Positions 21,892 to 31,225 of a DNA stretch of 64,000 bases are shown piece by piece. Each line of letters starts with the position of its first letter. Within the stretch, counting starts at the first letter, position 1. The stretch is from an uncultured Thermoanaerobaculia bacterium (lineage in GTDB: Bacteria > Acidobacteriota > Thermoanaerobaculia > Multivoradales > Multivoraceae). Made by a program: the position numbers and the translations under genes. The DNA lies in NCBI GenBank assembly GCA_951812325.1, contig OX638294.1, positions 1,776,859 through 1,840,858 on the forward strand. Direction: 5' to 3'. The notes beneath the pieces are model-generated. The model ran no database searches and was not told the DNA's origin. It worked only from the letters and a program-made list of their open reading frames with translations.

Positions 21892-24800
21892 TCAGCCGTC
21901 CGACACGCCAGCGAACATGCGCGCCTTGAACAGCGGTTCGATGGGCCGCGCTCCCGGAATCGACGACATGCCGTTGACGTAGACGGCATCGCCGCCTTCC
22001 GTGACTCGCTCCGCCGCCACGAAATCCCGGTCGGCGGCGAGGTCCTCCTCCGTCCAGCCCTCGGTATCACGCCAGATCACGACGGTCGCGCGCCCGGGCT
22101 CGTCCCGGGTTTCGCCTCGGAACACGAGATAGCGACGCTCCCCGTCGCGGTAGACCCGCCGGGTGCGGACACACAGGCCCAACAGATAGTTGAAGGTCTC
22201 CGCCACGTCCGCGGTTTGCTCGCGCACACCGCCGTTCGCGTGTACGCGCAGTCTGTAGCTGAACGGACTCGCCAACTCCGCCGGGTTCAGCAGGGTCTCG
22301 CTGTCCTTCGTCTCCCACTTCAGCATGTAGTTGAGAAGGTAGCCGTCGAGCGAGTCCTCCAGCCTCAGTTGCCCGGCTTCCTCGTCGAAACGGATGCTGT
22401 CGAGCGCGTCCTCGTAGGACTCGAGCCGCAGGTACTTGAAGAGCCGCGGGGACCGTTCGGCTTCCTCCGGCGTTGCACTCCGTAGCGGGCGTCCGTTCTT
22501 CCATGCCGCCGAGAAGGCGACCTTCTTGAGCCGAGGAAGCACGACCGTATCGAAGTGATCGCCCATTTCCACCAGCGTGAATCTCCGGCAACCACCATCT
22601 TCGCGGTTCAGGTTGATCACGGCGTGTCCTGTCGTACCCGAACCAGCGAAGAAGTCCAGGGTAGTGGAGCCGGCATCGGACTTCGAGGCACGCAGACAGT
22701 CTTCCACGAGACCGATCGCCTTGGCGAAATCGAATCTCTTCTCGCCAAAGAGATCCTTGACGGACCTGGCGCCAAGATTGGCAGACGCATAGCGTTTGTC
22801 GTCCCACCACGTCTTCGGCATCGCCTGCATGTCGAGATGAATCTTGAAGTCGATCTCGACGCCCGGCGAGCCCGCAACGCGGCGCACGCGGTACTGGTCG
22901 AGCGTCTTCGCCACCCGCTCGGGCCCTCGGTGCCAGTTCTTCTCGACGCGCTCACCATCCTGGGTTCGCACGGGCCAGACCGCGACCTCGTTCGTTCGCA
23001 AGTCTTCGCGAATCCCGTACTCACGCAACTCCTCATTCCACTCCATTTCAGGAACGCGCAGCACATCTTCCTCGTCCACGTAGATCGGATAGAACATCTT
23101 GGGACGATCCGCACGCCGGTCATTCGAGCCATGTCGAATCAGGTTGTTCCATGCGTATCGCCCGCGTTGATCTTCAAACGGGTAGCGGGCCAGTTCCTTC
23201 TCTGTCTTCCTGAGTGAGCCGAGCGTGGATTCCGCGGACCCGAAGAAGAACGCGTACTCGTGCGCCGGAGAGATTTGCCCGCGCGACTTGCGCCCTGCCG
23301 GGTTGGAACGGACAGGGACGATCCCGAGTTCCTGCCCGAACACGGATTGCATGAGCGCGCGCAGTCTCCACGCCTCCTCGTCGTCGATGGCACAACAAAC
23401 CACGCCATCCCCGGCCAGCAGCGCTCGCGCCTGTTCGAGGCCGTTCTCCATCAAGGACAGCCAGCTGGAGTCCTTGTACCCGTTCTTGTAGAGGATCGCC
23501 GAGGCGTCGGTGTTGTAGGGCGGGTCGATGTAGACGGAGTGGATACTGCCCGCATGCCTTTCCCGCATGAGGCGGAGGGCCTGCCAGTTCTCACTTCGAA
23601 ACAGGACGCCGTCGGTGACCTCGTCGAGATCACCGAAGGCGGAGAGCAGGACGTCCGTGAAGTCAGGTGCGAAGTGAACGGTATCGAGCATCAGGGTGGG
23701 GTTGATCTTCAGGAAGGCGATGCGCTCGTCCTTCGTCCGGCAGGCGTCGAAGAGGCTTGACGCTTCGTCGCCGGGTACAACCGACAGCAGGCGCCACTCC
23801 GCCCACTGGGCTTCATTGGCGGCCACCGTGGGGTACAGCTCCGGCGGCACGCAGCGCATGGCCATGCACCAGTTCGTCTCGGTGACGAACTTCCGCTTCT
23901 CCCAGAGCATCTTCTGAAAGCCCTCGATCTGGGCCAGGAAGTCGATGATCTCGCCGCCCACCGCCCGGATGAGCTGCAGCACCTGGAACCAGCTCTCGCC
24001 GACGAACTCGCCGGCGGCGGCGAGGTCGTCGAGGTTCAGGACTTCATTCTTCAGGTAGAAGTCCAGTTCCCGCGTGAGGAAGCCGCGCAGGTCCTTGTGG
24101 ATGAAGAAGTCCGAGTCGTTCCGGCGGGTGTAGCGGCGCAGGTGGTGTTCCAGGTACGAAACAGGCTCGTCCCTGGCGTTGCGGCGGCGTTCGCGGCCAA
24201 GCGCCGCGAGGGCATCCGTGCCAAGGCGTTCGGGCAGGCCTTCCACCGCCGCGGCGAGGATCTTCTCCTGTTGATTCTTGCGGCCGTAGCGCGGTTTCTC
24301 CTGCGCGGTCAGCGGCCGGTAGGCGAATGGAAGCGTCACCGTCCGGCGGTCGCCGTCCCACTCGGTCTGCGCCACCCGGGGCAGGAAGAACCGGCGCTCG
24401 CCCTTCACGTTGTTCTGCTCGACGTCTGCCGCCTCCACCCGGAAGCGGACGGACACGCCGTTCGGCGCCCTCCAGTTGTAGTTGTGGAAGTGCTCGGCGG
24501 TCTTGACGTAGTACTGGTCGTTGTTCGCCCAGTGCAGGTAGACCTCTTCACCGTTGTAGGGGATGGCGTAGCGGTGCTTCCGGGAATACCGGCGCCTGGA
24601 GACGAAATCGCCGTCCTCGTAGTAGCGGCTGAAGAAAGCCGTCAGGTGGTTGTACACGTCGACTTCGACGGCGGCGCGGCTGCGGCTTGCGCCGGCTCGC
24701 GCTCTGGCATCCAGGTACTCCCGGGCCACCGGGGTGGCGGCGAGTGCCTGGTTCCCGATTTCGCCGACCGCGTCGATGGAATCCGGGCCAAGCACCTTGA

Positions 24801-25077
24801 GCACCTTCTCGCGCGCTTCCTCCGACTTCGCCTTCGCCAGAGCCTGCCGCGCGAGCAGGCCGGTGTTCAACTCGTCGTCGATGGTCTGCGGCAGCTTCTC
24901 GGAGATGAACCGCTCCACCACATCACGCTTGTGGTTCATGATCCGGTAGATGCCGAAGTCCAGATCGGCGCAGTCGAACTGGAACAGCTCCCGGAGAAGC
25001 TCCTGGAACTTCCGAACGTGGCCCTCCCGTTCACCCGCTCCGGGCGTTGTGGATTCTGCGCTAGCGAAAGTCGACAT
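21892..25077 (-). CDS. Type III-like adenine DNA methyltransferase (Mod), long form
   Basis: A 1061-residue beta-class amino methyltransferase: motif IV DPPYNTD near residue 517 precedes motif I DFFAGSGTTGHAVINLN near 809, the order found in type III Mod proteins. Between and around them lie VVCCAIDDEEAWRLRALM and EYAFFFG. An N-terminal extension of about 480 residues (beginning KFQELLRELFQFDCADLDFG) and a C-terminal extension of about 230 make it far longer than the 600-700 residues of EcoP15I Mod. They may contain target recognition and Res-binding domains, but I do not recognise them. ATG 25077 (MSTFASAES) is chosen; an upstream start at 25116 is possible. It is probably the first gene of the mod-res operon. 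Confidence 0.82.
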   Translation of the reverse strand: MSTFASAESTTPGAGEREGHVRKFQELLRELFQFDCADLDFGIYRIMNHKRDVVERFISEKLPQTIDDELNTGLLARQALAKAKSEEAREKVLKVLGPDSIDAVGEIGNQALAATPVAREYLDARARAGASRSRAAVEVDVYNHLTAFFSRYYEDGDFVSRRRYSRKHRYAIPYNGEEVYLHWANNDQYYVKTAEHFHNYNWRAPNGVSVRFRVEAADVEQNNVKGERRFFLPRVAQTEWDGDRRTVTLPFAYRPLTAQEKPRYGRKNQQEKILAAAVEGLPERLGTDALAALGRERRRNARDEPVSYLEHHLRRYTRRNDSDFFIHKDLRGFLTRELDFYLKNEVLNLDDLAAAGEFVGESWFQVLQLIRAVGGEIIDFLAQIEGFQKMLWEKRKFVTETNWCMAMRCVPPELYPTVAANEAQWAEWRLLSVVPGDEASSLFDACRTKDERIAFLKINPTLMLDTVHFAPDFTDVLLSAFGDLDEVTDGVLFRSENWQALRLMRERHAGSIHSVYIDPPYNTDASAILYKNGYKDSSWLSLMENGLEQARALLAGDGVVCCAIDDEEAWRLRALMQSVFGQELGIVPVRSNPAGRKSRGQISPAHEYAFFFGSAESTLGSLRKTEKELARYPFEDQRGRYAWNNLIRHGSNDRRADRPKMFYPIYVDEEDVLRVPEMEWNEELREYGIREDLRTNEVAVWPVRTQDGERVEKNWHRGPERVAKTLDQYRVRRVAGSPGVEIDFKIHLDMQAMPKTWWDDKRYASANLGARSVKDLFGEKRFDFAKAIGLVEDCLRASKSDAGSTTLDFFAGSGTTGHAVINLNREDGGCRRFTLVEMGDHFDTVVLPRLKKVAFSAAWKNGRPLRSATPEEAERSPRLFKYLRLESYEDALDSIRFDEEAGQLRLEDSLDGYLLNYMLKWETKDSETLLNPAELASPFSYRLRVHANGGVREQTADVAETFNYLLGLCVRTRRVYRDGERRYLVFRGETRDEPGRATVVIWRDTEGWTEEDLAADRDFVAAERVTEGGDAVYVNGMSSIPGARPIEPLFKARMFAGVSDG

Positions 25078-25160
25078 GCTCGTGTTCGGCCTCCGCTGTG
25101 AACGAAGGGGACCCAAGGGGACCGGAGCACCGAGACTATCGCCCGGCCGCCTGCCTCAGA

Positions 25161-26495
25161 TCAGACCTTCGTGATCCCCGGCACGGCCACGGCGTAGCGG
25201 CCGTTCGCGTCCGGGGCCACAGGTGGCGCGGCGTCCCAGGCGTAAGCCGCGGGCTCGAGCGACAGGTCGGACTCGAGCGCTTCATCCCAAGTGATCTTCT
25301 TGCCGGAGTAGGTCGCCATCCGGCCCATCACGGCGGTCATCGTCGCGATCGCGCCGTTCTTCGCCTCGTTGAACGGCTCGTCCTCGCGGATCGCCTCGAA
25401 CAGGCGGTCGTGCTCGACCTGGTACGGACTCTTCTCGTCCTCCGGCTCGTGGTGGTTCCAGCCGCCGGGCGCCTCGATCAGGCCCGACGCGAGGCTCGCC
25501 CGTCCCTTGCTGCCGTGCGCGTACTCGGCGACCTGATCCCAGCAGTTCTCGATGTGCCGGCACTGGCTCAACATGACCGCGCCGTCGTCGTAGGTGTACT
25601 CGACGAAGTGGTGGTCGAAGATCTCGCCATGGTCGGGGCCGTTGCGCCACTGGCGGCCGCCCTGCCCCTGGGCCTCGACCGGATGGCCGTTCTTTACCCA
25701 GTTGCCGACGTCGATGTTGTGGATGTGCTGTTCGACGATGTGGTCGCCGCAGAGCCAGTTGAAGTAGTACCAGTTGCGCATCTGGTACTCCATCTCGGTC
25801 TGGCCGGGCTTGCGGCCACGGACCCAGACGCCCGAACCGTTCCAGTAGACGCGGAGCGCCACGACATCGCCGATCGCTCCGTCGTGGATGCGCCTGATCG
25901 TCTCGTTGTACATCCCGCTGTGGTGGCGCTGCAGGCCAACGCCGACCTTGAGGTTTTTCTCCTTCGCGGCCTTGGCCGCCTTGAGAACACGCCGCACGCC
26001 CGGTGCGTCGACCGCGACCGGCTTCTCCATGAACACGTGCTTGCCCTGTTCGACCGCGTACTCGAAGTGCTCGGGCCGGAAGCCCGGCGGCGTTGCGTGA
26101 ACGACGACGTCGACGCCGGAGTCGATCACCTTCCGGTACGCGTCGAAACCGACGTAGCGGTTCTCGGCCGGTACCTGGAGGCGCTTGCCGTTGTCGAACG
26201 ACCCGTTCTCGCCCATCTCGGCGAGCCGCTCGTAGCAGTTGTCGAGCCGATCCTCGAACGCGTCGGCCATCGCGACGAGTTCGACCGGTCCCGAGGTCGA
26301 CATGGCCTGCGCCGCGGCGCCGGCGCCGCGCCCGCCGCAGCCGATCAGGCCGATCCGCAGCGTCGCATCACCGCGGGCGCGCCCCACGTCCGAGTTCGTG
26401 TTCGCGGCAGCCGCCGCGGTCCCGCCGCCGACTCCGCCCGCCAGCAGGGCCGCCGAAGCCCCGGTGATGAAACTGCGCCTGGAGGTTGTGTCCAT
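25161..26495 (-). CDS. Tat-exported Gfo/Idh/MocA family oxidoreductase
   Basis: A 444-residue NAD(P)-dependent oxidoreductase-like protein. It begins MDTTSRRSFITGASAALLA, a twin-arginine signal with RRSFITG. The N-terminal Rossmann motif is IGLIGCGGRGAGAAAQAM, and the family EKPVAVD signature follows at KHVFMEKPVAVDAPG. The C-terminal half carries the long beta-sheet domain with WNHHEPEDEKSPYQVEHDRLF. Tat export implies folding with a tightly bound cofactor before transport; exported members are common in planctomycetes and acidobacteria, where they are thought to act on sugars or inositols. The substrate cannot be deduced. ATG 26495 is favoured over the upstream GTG because the signal starts there. 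It is transcribed alone, divergent from the enoyl-CoA hydratase gene. Confidence 0.85.
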   Translation of the reverse strand: MDTTSRRSFITGASAALLAGGVGGGTAAAAANTNSDVGRARGDATLRIGLIGCGGRGAGAAAQAMSTSGPVELVAMADAFEDRLDNCYERLAEMGENGSFDNGKRLQVPAENRYVGFDAYRKVIDSGVDVVVHATPPGFRPEHFEYAVEQGKHVFMEKPVAVDAPGVRRVLKAAKAAKEKNLKVGVGLQRHHSGMYNETIRRIHDGAIGDVVALRVYWNGSGVWVRGRKPGQTEMEYQMRNWYYFNWLCGDHIVEQHIHNIDVGNWVKNGHPVEAQGQGGRQWRNGPDHGEIFDHHFVEYTYDDGAVMLSQCRHIENCWDQVAEYAHGSKGRASLASGLIEAPGGWNHHEPEDEKSPYQVEHDRLFEAIREDEPFNEAKNGAIATMTAVMGRMATYSGKKITWDEALESDLSLEPAAYAWDAAPPVAPDANGRYAVAVPGITKV

Positions 26496-26603
26496 CGTGT
26501 CTCCCCGCACCCGCATGGTGCCGTCCTCGTCGATCCGTATCGGTCGATCCCTGTGTTCTTGGTCGCAATACTCTAGCCGACGCCTCCGCTACCATCCGCC
26601 GCC

Positions 26604-27395
26604 ATGAACGGTCTTGAAACGCTCCGATTCGATCTGGCCGACCACGTTGCCCGGATCACGCTCAACCGGCCCGACGCGGCGAACGCGATGAACCTGCAGA
26701 TGACGAAGGACCTGCTCGAGGTCGGCATCGAGTGCGACGAGAATCCGGAGGTGCGGGCCGTCCTGCTGCGCAGCGAGGGCCGCATGTTCTGTGCCGGCGG
26801 CGATCTGGCTTCGTTCGCCGACGCCGGCGACGCGCTGCCCCGCCGCCTCAAGGAGATGACGGTCTACCTGCACGCCGCGATCACACGCCTCGTACGCGGA
26901 CGGGCGCCGGTCATCGCCGCGGTGCAGGGGCCGGCAGCCGGCGGCGGGTTCTCCCTCGCCTGCGCGGCCGACCTCATCATCGCCTCCGAGCAGGCGGTGT
27001 TCTCGATGGCCTACACGCGCGCCGGCCTGACCCCGGACGGCAGTTCGACCTGGTTCCTGCCCCGCATCCTCGGACGTCGCCGGACCCTGGAACTGATCCT
27101 CACGAACCGCACCCTGTCGGCCGCCGAGGCCCTCGACTGGGGCTTGGTCAACGACGTCGTACCCGCCGACGAACTGGACGCGCGCGCCGGGAAGCTCGCG
27201 AAGCAGCTGGCCGCCGGGCCGACGCGGGCGTTCGGCACGGCAAAGGAACTCGTCATGCGCTCCTCTTCCGGGGACCTCGAGTCGCAGATGGAGTTCGAGT
27301 CCCAGGCGATCGCCGACGCGGCCCGCACGGAGGACGCCGCCGAGGGGATCGCCGCCTTCTTCGAGAAGCGCCGCGCGAACTTCCGGGGCGCCTAG
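26604..27395 (+). CDS. Enoyl-CoA hydratase/isomerase family protein
   Basis: A 263-residue crotonase-fold enzyme. The oxyanion-hole segments are MFCAGGDLASFAD (near residue 59) and GPAAGGGFSLACAADL (near 112). After the latter, AYTRAGLTPDGSSTWFLPR has Asp and Gly where hydratases often have the second catalytic Glu, so it may be an isomerase or a hydratase with altered chemistry (PaaG-like). The C-terminal helix EGIAAFFEKRRANFRG is standard. Likely role is in fatty-acid or phenylacetate-type CoA-ester breakdown. The stop codon lies at the start of a dispersed repeat. Confidence 0.88.
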   Translation: MNGLETLRFDLADHVARITLNRPDAANAMNLQMTKDLLEVGIECDENPEVRAVLLRSEGRMFCAGGDLASFADAGDALPRRLKEMTVYLHAAITRLVRGRAPVIAAVQGPAAGGGFSLACAADLIIASEQAVFSMAYTRAGLTPDGSSTWFLPRILGRRRTLELILTNRTLSAAEALDWGLVNDVVPADELDARAGKLAKQLAAGPTRAFGTAKELVMRSSSGDLESQMEFESQAIADAARTEDAAEGIAAFFEKRRANFRGA

Positions 27396-27470
27396 GCGCC
27401 CGTGGCAAAGGTCCCGCCGCGTTCGAGCGGCCATACTCCTCGTCCAGCATCCTCGTTGCACCTGCGAGGG
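27393..27470. repeat. Second copy of the dispersed repeat found at 6515
   Basis: From the hydratase stop codon, about 75 bp align with 6515-6595: CGCCCGTGGCAAAGGTC against AGCCCGTGGCAAAAGTC, then GCGTTCGAGCGGCCAT against GCATTCGATCGGCCAT, and CCAGCATC in both. Substitutions are scattered. The inverted right end seen at 6659 is not obvious here. Confidence 0.5.
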
Positions 27471-27533
27471 CGACATCCATCGCGTCCAGCTGCAGATGAC
27501 ACGGTCGAAGCCTCTCGCGGCTTCTCAGACCGA

Positions 27534-28703
27534 ATGAGATCGTGTCGTTTGCGCAGAGAGGCTCACCAACGCTTGCGTCGCCGTGCAAGCTGGCGCGGCG
27601 GAACAACACGGGCGGCCATGGCGCTGGCCGCGCTGCCCGCGCTGCTCGTCGCCGCGGTCCAGGAGCCGGGCGCCGGCCGCTACCCGGACATGCCCCCGGG
27701 GCGGCCGCCTGCCGTCGACGTCGCCGCCGCGGACGCAGCCACCGAGACCGACATGCGGCCCTACCGCGAGCGGATCGTCGGCGTCAGCGCCGAAGGCGGC
27801 GAGATGCACCTCGACATGGCGCCGGTTGGGGGCGGCGAGTTCCTGCTCGGGAGCCCCGAGGACGAGGCCGGGCGCGGCGAGCTGGAATCTCCGCGTCGGC
27901 GCGTGCGGATCGGCCCGTTCTGGATGGCGACCCACGAGACGACCTGGGACCTGTACCGCGTGTTCATGTTCGACACGGATCGTGGCGGCGAAGAGCCCGG
28001 CGCCCCCTGGGCGGACGCGGTGAGCAGGCCGACGCCGCCCTACCGGCCGATGGACTTCGGCATGGGGGTCGAGGGCTTCCCCGCAATCTCGATGACGCAG
28101 TTCGCGGCCCGGCAGTTCACGAAGTGGCTGTCGATGAAGACCGGCCGCTTCTACCGGCTGCCGACCGAGGCCGAGTGGGAGTACGCCTGCCGTGCGGGGA
28201 GCCGGACCGCGTGGTCGTTCGGCGACGACGCGGCGGAGATCGACCGCTTCGCCTGGCACGCCGGCAACAGCGGCGGCCGCTACCAGCAGGTCGCCCGGCT
28301 CGAAGCGAACGCGTGGGGCCTCTTCGATCTGCACGGCAACGTGGCCGAGTGGACCCTCGACGCCTACGCCGGCTACGCCGCGCCGGGCGAGGGCGACATC
28401 CCGGTGGACCCGATCGTCTGGCCGGCCCGGGAGTTCCCCCGAAGCGTCCGCGGCGGTTCCTGGAGGGACGAACCGGCGGCGCTCCGCTGCGCCGCGCGCC
28501 GCGGCTCGGAGCTCGCATGGAAGCGGATGGACCCCCAGATTCCTCAGAGCGTCTGGTACCACACGAACGCGCGGTTCCTGGGCTTCCGCGTCGTCCGACC
28601 GCTGGTGGAGCCGCCGGTCGGAGAACAGGAGCGCTACTGGGCGCCCGACGTGGACTCGGTGCGCCGGATCGTCGAGCGCCAGCGCCGCGGCGAGCGCGAC
28701 TGA
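27534..28703 (+). CDS. SUMF1/FGE-fold protein, catalytic cysteines absent
   Basis: A 389-residue exported protein with a formylglycine-generating-enzyme (SUMF1) fold. Family segments: GGGEFLLGSP, WMATHETTWDLYRVF, RLPTEAEWEYACRAG, GLFDLHGNVAEWT, RSVRGGSWRD and FLGFRVV. In true FGE the stretch after RGGS holds two Cys needed for copper binding; here it reads RGGSWRDEPAALRCAARRG, with neither Cys in place, so formylglycine formation is unlikely. The N-terminus is basic (many Arg) followed by MALAALPALLVAAV, a signal-like core; ATG 27534 gives a full basic n-region, while ATG 27618 would remove it. It converges on the phosphodiesterase gene with 24 bp between. The role may be ligand binding or anchoring. 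Confidence 0.8.
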   Translation: MRSCRLRREAHQRLRRRASWRGGTTRAAMALAALPALLVAAVQEPGAGRYPDMPPGRPPAVDVAAADAATETDMRPYRERIVGVSAEGGEMHLDMAPVGGGEFLLGSPEDEAGRGELESPRRRVRIGPFWMATHETTWDLYRVFMFDTDRGGEEPGAPWADAVSRPTPPYRPMDFGMGVEGFPAISMTQFAARQFTKWLSMKTGRFYRLPTEAEWEYACRAGSRTAWSFGDDAAEIDRFAWHAGNSGGRYQQVARLEANAWGLFDLHGNVAEWTLDAYAGYAAPGEGDIPVDPIVWPAREFPRSVRGGSWRDEPAALRCAARRGSELAWKRMDPQIPQSVWYHTNARFLGFRVVRPLVEPPVGEQERYWAPDVDSVRRIVERQRRGERD

Positions 28704-28727
28704 GCGTCGTGGGGCGCCCGGTCCCGG

Positions 28728-29924
28728 CTACTGCGAAGGCGCCTCGACTGCCAACCTCAGCGTCGGATGGGTCTCGGGCGCCACGAACGCGTTCAGGACC
28801 TCGAACGCCATCTCGAAGCTCGAGCGGGCCTCGCCGCTGATCGCCAGGTCCAGGTCGCTGTGCGGCTCGACCCGCATGGTCGACGGGGGACCGTTGAACC
28901 GGTGTCCGCTGGTGACCCGCAGGTCGAAGGCGGCGTCCGACACGTTGGACAGTCTGATGTCGATCAGCTCGTCACCCTGGCTGCGTTCGACCTTCGTCAG
29001 CCGAAGCGAAGCCTCGATCAGCGGCATCAGCGCGTCTTCCCGGCCGATCAGCCAGTTGCCCTGCCAGGCGACCGTGCGATTCGCCTGCAGCGCCGCCTGA
29101 ATCGACTCGGCGCTCCGCTCCTCGGCGAACACCAGGGTGACCGTGCGATGGCCACCCGCATGGGGCATGTAGTCCCAGTCGATCAGACCGTGGATGTCCG
29201 AAACGCCGAGGATCGCCAGGTCGTTGTCCAGCGCGATCTGGAGGGACTCGGCCGAGTAGAAGTCGCCGTTCGACACCTCGATGCCGTGCAACAGCCCGTC
29301 GGCGATGAGCCGCCGGTGCATGTCGGTCAGCCTCGCTACCCCGTCGGGCCGCTGCCGCGGCCAGTTCGGGTGATTCCAGAACACGAAGGCGTTCTGCCCG
29401 TTGGCCGCCGCAATCGCCTGCAGCGCCTCCCGTTCACTCGCCTCCTGCTCCTCGGGCGTGGAGGGCCGCAGCCGCGTCATGTAGTCCGCGTCGCCGATCT
29501 GAACGAGGAGTGCGTTCGCGTCCGTGATGAACACGGCGTTCACGTGACCCGGCGGCATGCTGCGGGTGATCTCCGCGCCGTTGACGACGATCACGTCCAA
29601 CTCCTCCGCCGCGGCGTACTCGCTGGCGACGACCCAGGATCGGTTCCGGTCGGGGTGCGGAATGTCCTCCCGGCGCGGCTGGTACTCCAGGTGCTCGGTG
29701 ACCGCCATCAGGGCGAGGCCGTCCCGTTCGGCCTCCTGCATGCGGATGATCGGCCACACCATGCCGTCGGAGAAGACGGAGTGGGTGTGCAGGTCGACGG
29801 CGAACGTCCGGTAGCCGTCGACATCCGGGAACTCGATCGCGCGCTCCTGGGCTCTCGCCGCGGCCGTCACGGCGAGTACCGCGACGGACAGGGTCAGCGT
29901 CCACGTGACAGGTCGTCTCTTCAC
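28728..29924 (-). CDS. Exported PHP-domain phosphodiesterase (Sb-PDE-like)
   Basis: A 398-residue protein: signal peptide at residues 1-23 (WTLTLSVAVLAVTAAARA), then a PHP metallo-phosphoesterase domain. Metal ligands are visible in DLHTHSVFSDG, VTEHLEY, NGAEITRS, FWNHPNW, GIEVSNG and GVSDIHG. The layout matches the Sb-PDE family of exported phosphodiesterases, named after an enzyme of Sphingobium that acts on organophosphate diesters; the natural substrate here is unknown. The C-terminal 120 residues form a beta domain. Start is GTG 29924, supported by AGGAGG nine bases upstream; longer in-frame starts would bury the signal peptide. It follows the ABC permease gene on the same strand after 115 bp. 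Confidence 0.83.
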   Translation of the reverse strand: MKRRPVTWTLTLSVAVLAVTAAARAQERAIEFPDVDGYRTFAVDLHTHSVFSDGMVWPIIRMQEAERDGLALMAVTEHLEYQPRREDIPHPDRNRSWVVASEYAAAEELDVIVVNGAEITRSMPPGHVNAVFITDANALLVQIGDADYMTRLRPSTPEEQEASEREALQAIAAANGQNAFVFWNHPNWPRQRPDGVARLTDMHRRLIADGLLHGIEVSNGDFYSAESLQIALDNDLAILGVSDIHGLIDWDYMPHAGGHRTVTLVFAEERSAESIQAALQANRTVAWQGNWLIGREDALMPLIEASLRLTKVERSQGDELIDIRLSNVSDAAFDLRVTSGHRFNGPPSTMRVEPHSDLDLAISGEARSSFEMAFEVLNAFVAPETHPTLRLAVEAPSQ

Positions 29925-30039
29925 GGCGGGTCTCCTCCTGGTTTGCAGAGATTCCGGGTCCGTCTTCGAGCAACGGACCGTCATGACGGGGGTCGAGCGA
30001 ACGATAGCCGCAGGGATCGGCTCTCCGATGACGCCGGCA

Positions 30040-31014
30040 TCAGGAAACAGCGTCCGCACTCCTGCGCCGTCGCCAGACGTCGGTCGCCACGGCCAGCAGG
30101 ATCGCCGCGCCGGTGATGATCCGCTTGGTCGGCTCGGTGGCGCCGGCCTGGGCGAGCCCGGTCTGCAGCACGGCGATCACCAGCACCCCCAGAAGGGTGC
30201 CGGTCACGGATCCACGCCCGCCGAGCAGCGACGTGCCGCCGATGACGACGGCCGCGATCGCCGACAACTCCATCCCGATCGCGGCGTTCGGATCCGCGGA
30301 CTGCAGGTAACCGACCTGGCAGAGGCCGGCGGCTGCGGCCAGCAACCCCGCAAGCGTGAACACCGCGAACTGCACCCGGGCCGGACGGACGCCGCAGCGA
30401 TGGAGCGCGGTCGGGTTGCCGCCCACCGCGAAGACGTAGCGGCCGAACGCCGTACGCGAGAGGACGAACTGCAGCCCTCCGACCAGAGCAAGCGAGCCGA
30501 TGAAGGCAACGGAGAGGCCAAGCACCGGCGTGGTGGCGCCGAGCGCGGCGACCCGATCGCCCAGATAGCTCGTCCTCGAGGCAGTAACGAGGTACGTCGA
30601 CCCGCGTGCGATCTCGAGCATCCCGAGTGTCACCAGGAAGGACGGGATCGACCAGCGCGCGACCAGGACGCCATTGATCGCGCCGCAAAGTCCGCCGACC
30701 GCAAGCGCAACCAGAACCGCCGCCGCCAGCGGCAACCCCTGATTCACGGTCAGGACGCCAAGCACGGCCGCCGCCAGGGCCAGCACCGAACCGACCGAGA
30801 GATCGATGCCGCCCGCGATCAGCACCAGGGTCAGACCGGCCGACGCGACGACCAGCGGCGGCAACTGGTTCGCCAGGGTGCGGAACGTCAAGGCGCTCCA
30901 GAAGTGGTCCGTTGCCAGGCCGAAGACCACGCACAGGCCGAGCAGGACCAGCACCAGCCCACCCCGGTATCCCGGAGCGAAAGAGCGGCGCCAGCCGGCA
31001 ACGGCCAGCGTCAT
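30040..31014 (-). CDS. Sugar ABC transporter permease (RbsC family)
   Basis: A 324-residue inner-membrane protein with about nine hydrophobic helices. RbsC/BPD_transp_2 hallmarks are AGGIDLSVGSVLALAA and, near the end, IGGTSLLGGRGSVTGTLLGV. It would form the channel of a ribose- or xylose-type importer. ATG 31014 (MTLAVAGWRR) is preferred; a longer frame reaches 31203 but its extra 63 residues are Arg/Pro-rich and unlike the family. The 211 bp between this start and the stop of the binding-protein gene hold no ATPase. The RbsA-type ATPase normally sits between these two genes, so it has been lost or lies elsewhere. Confidence 0.88.
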   Translation of the reverse strand: MTLAVAGWRRSFAPGYRGGLVLVLLGLCVVFGLATDHFWSALTFRTLANQLPPLVVASAGLTLVLIAGGIDLSVGSVLALAAAVLGVLTVNQGLPLAAAVLVALAVGGLCGAINGVLVARWSIPSFLVTLGMLEIARGSTYLVTASRTSYLGDRVAALGATTPVLGLSVAFIGSLALVGGLQFVLSRTAFGRYVFAVGGNPTALHRCGVRPARVQFAVFTLAGLLAAAAGLCQVGYLQSADPNAAIGMELSAIAAVVIGGTSLLGGRGSVTGTLLGVLVIAVLQTGLAQAGATEPTKRIITGAAILLAVATDVWRRRRSADAVS

Positions 31015-31225
31015 CGGTTGGAGCGCCGGGGGAGCATCGAGACGAGGATACAGTCGCGGATGGCCAGGAGAGCCTCGATCCCATGACCACGCCCCAGCGT
31101 CCTGCCTGGTGCGCTCTCTCGTTCGCAGGGTCCGCGGTGGGTCGAAGGCCGCGGCTTGCCGGCTGACGAAGGGCATGCGGGCCACGCCGGCGAGAAGCTT
31201 CACCGCGAGCGCGGGAAGTGCCTTG

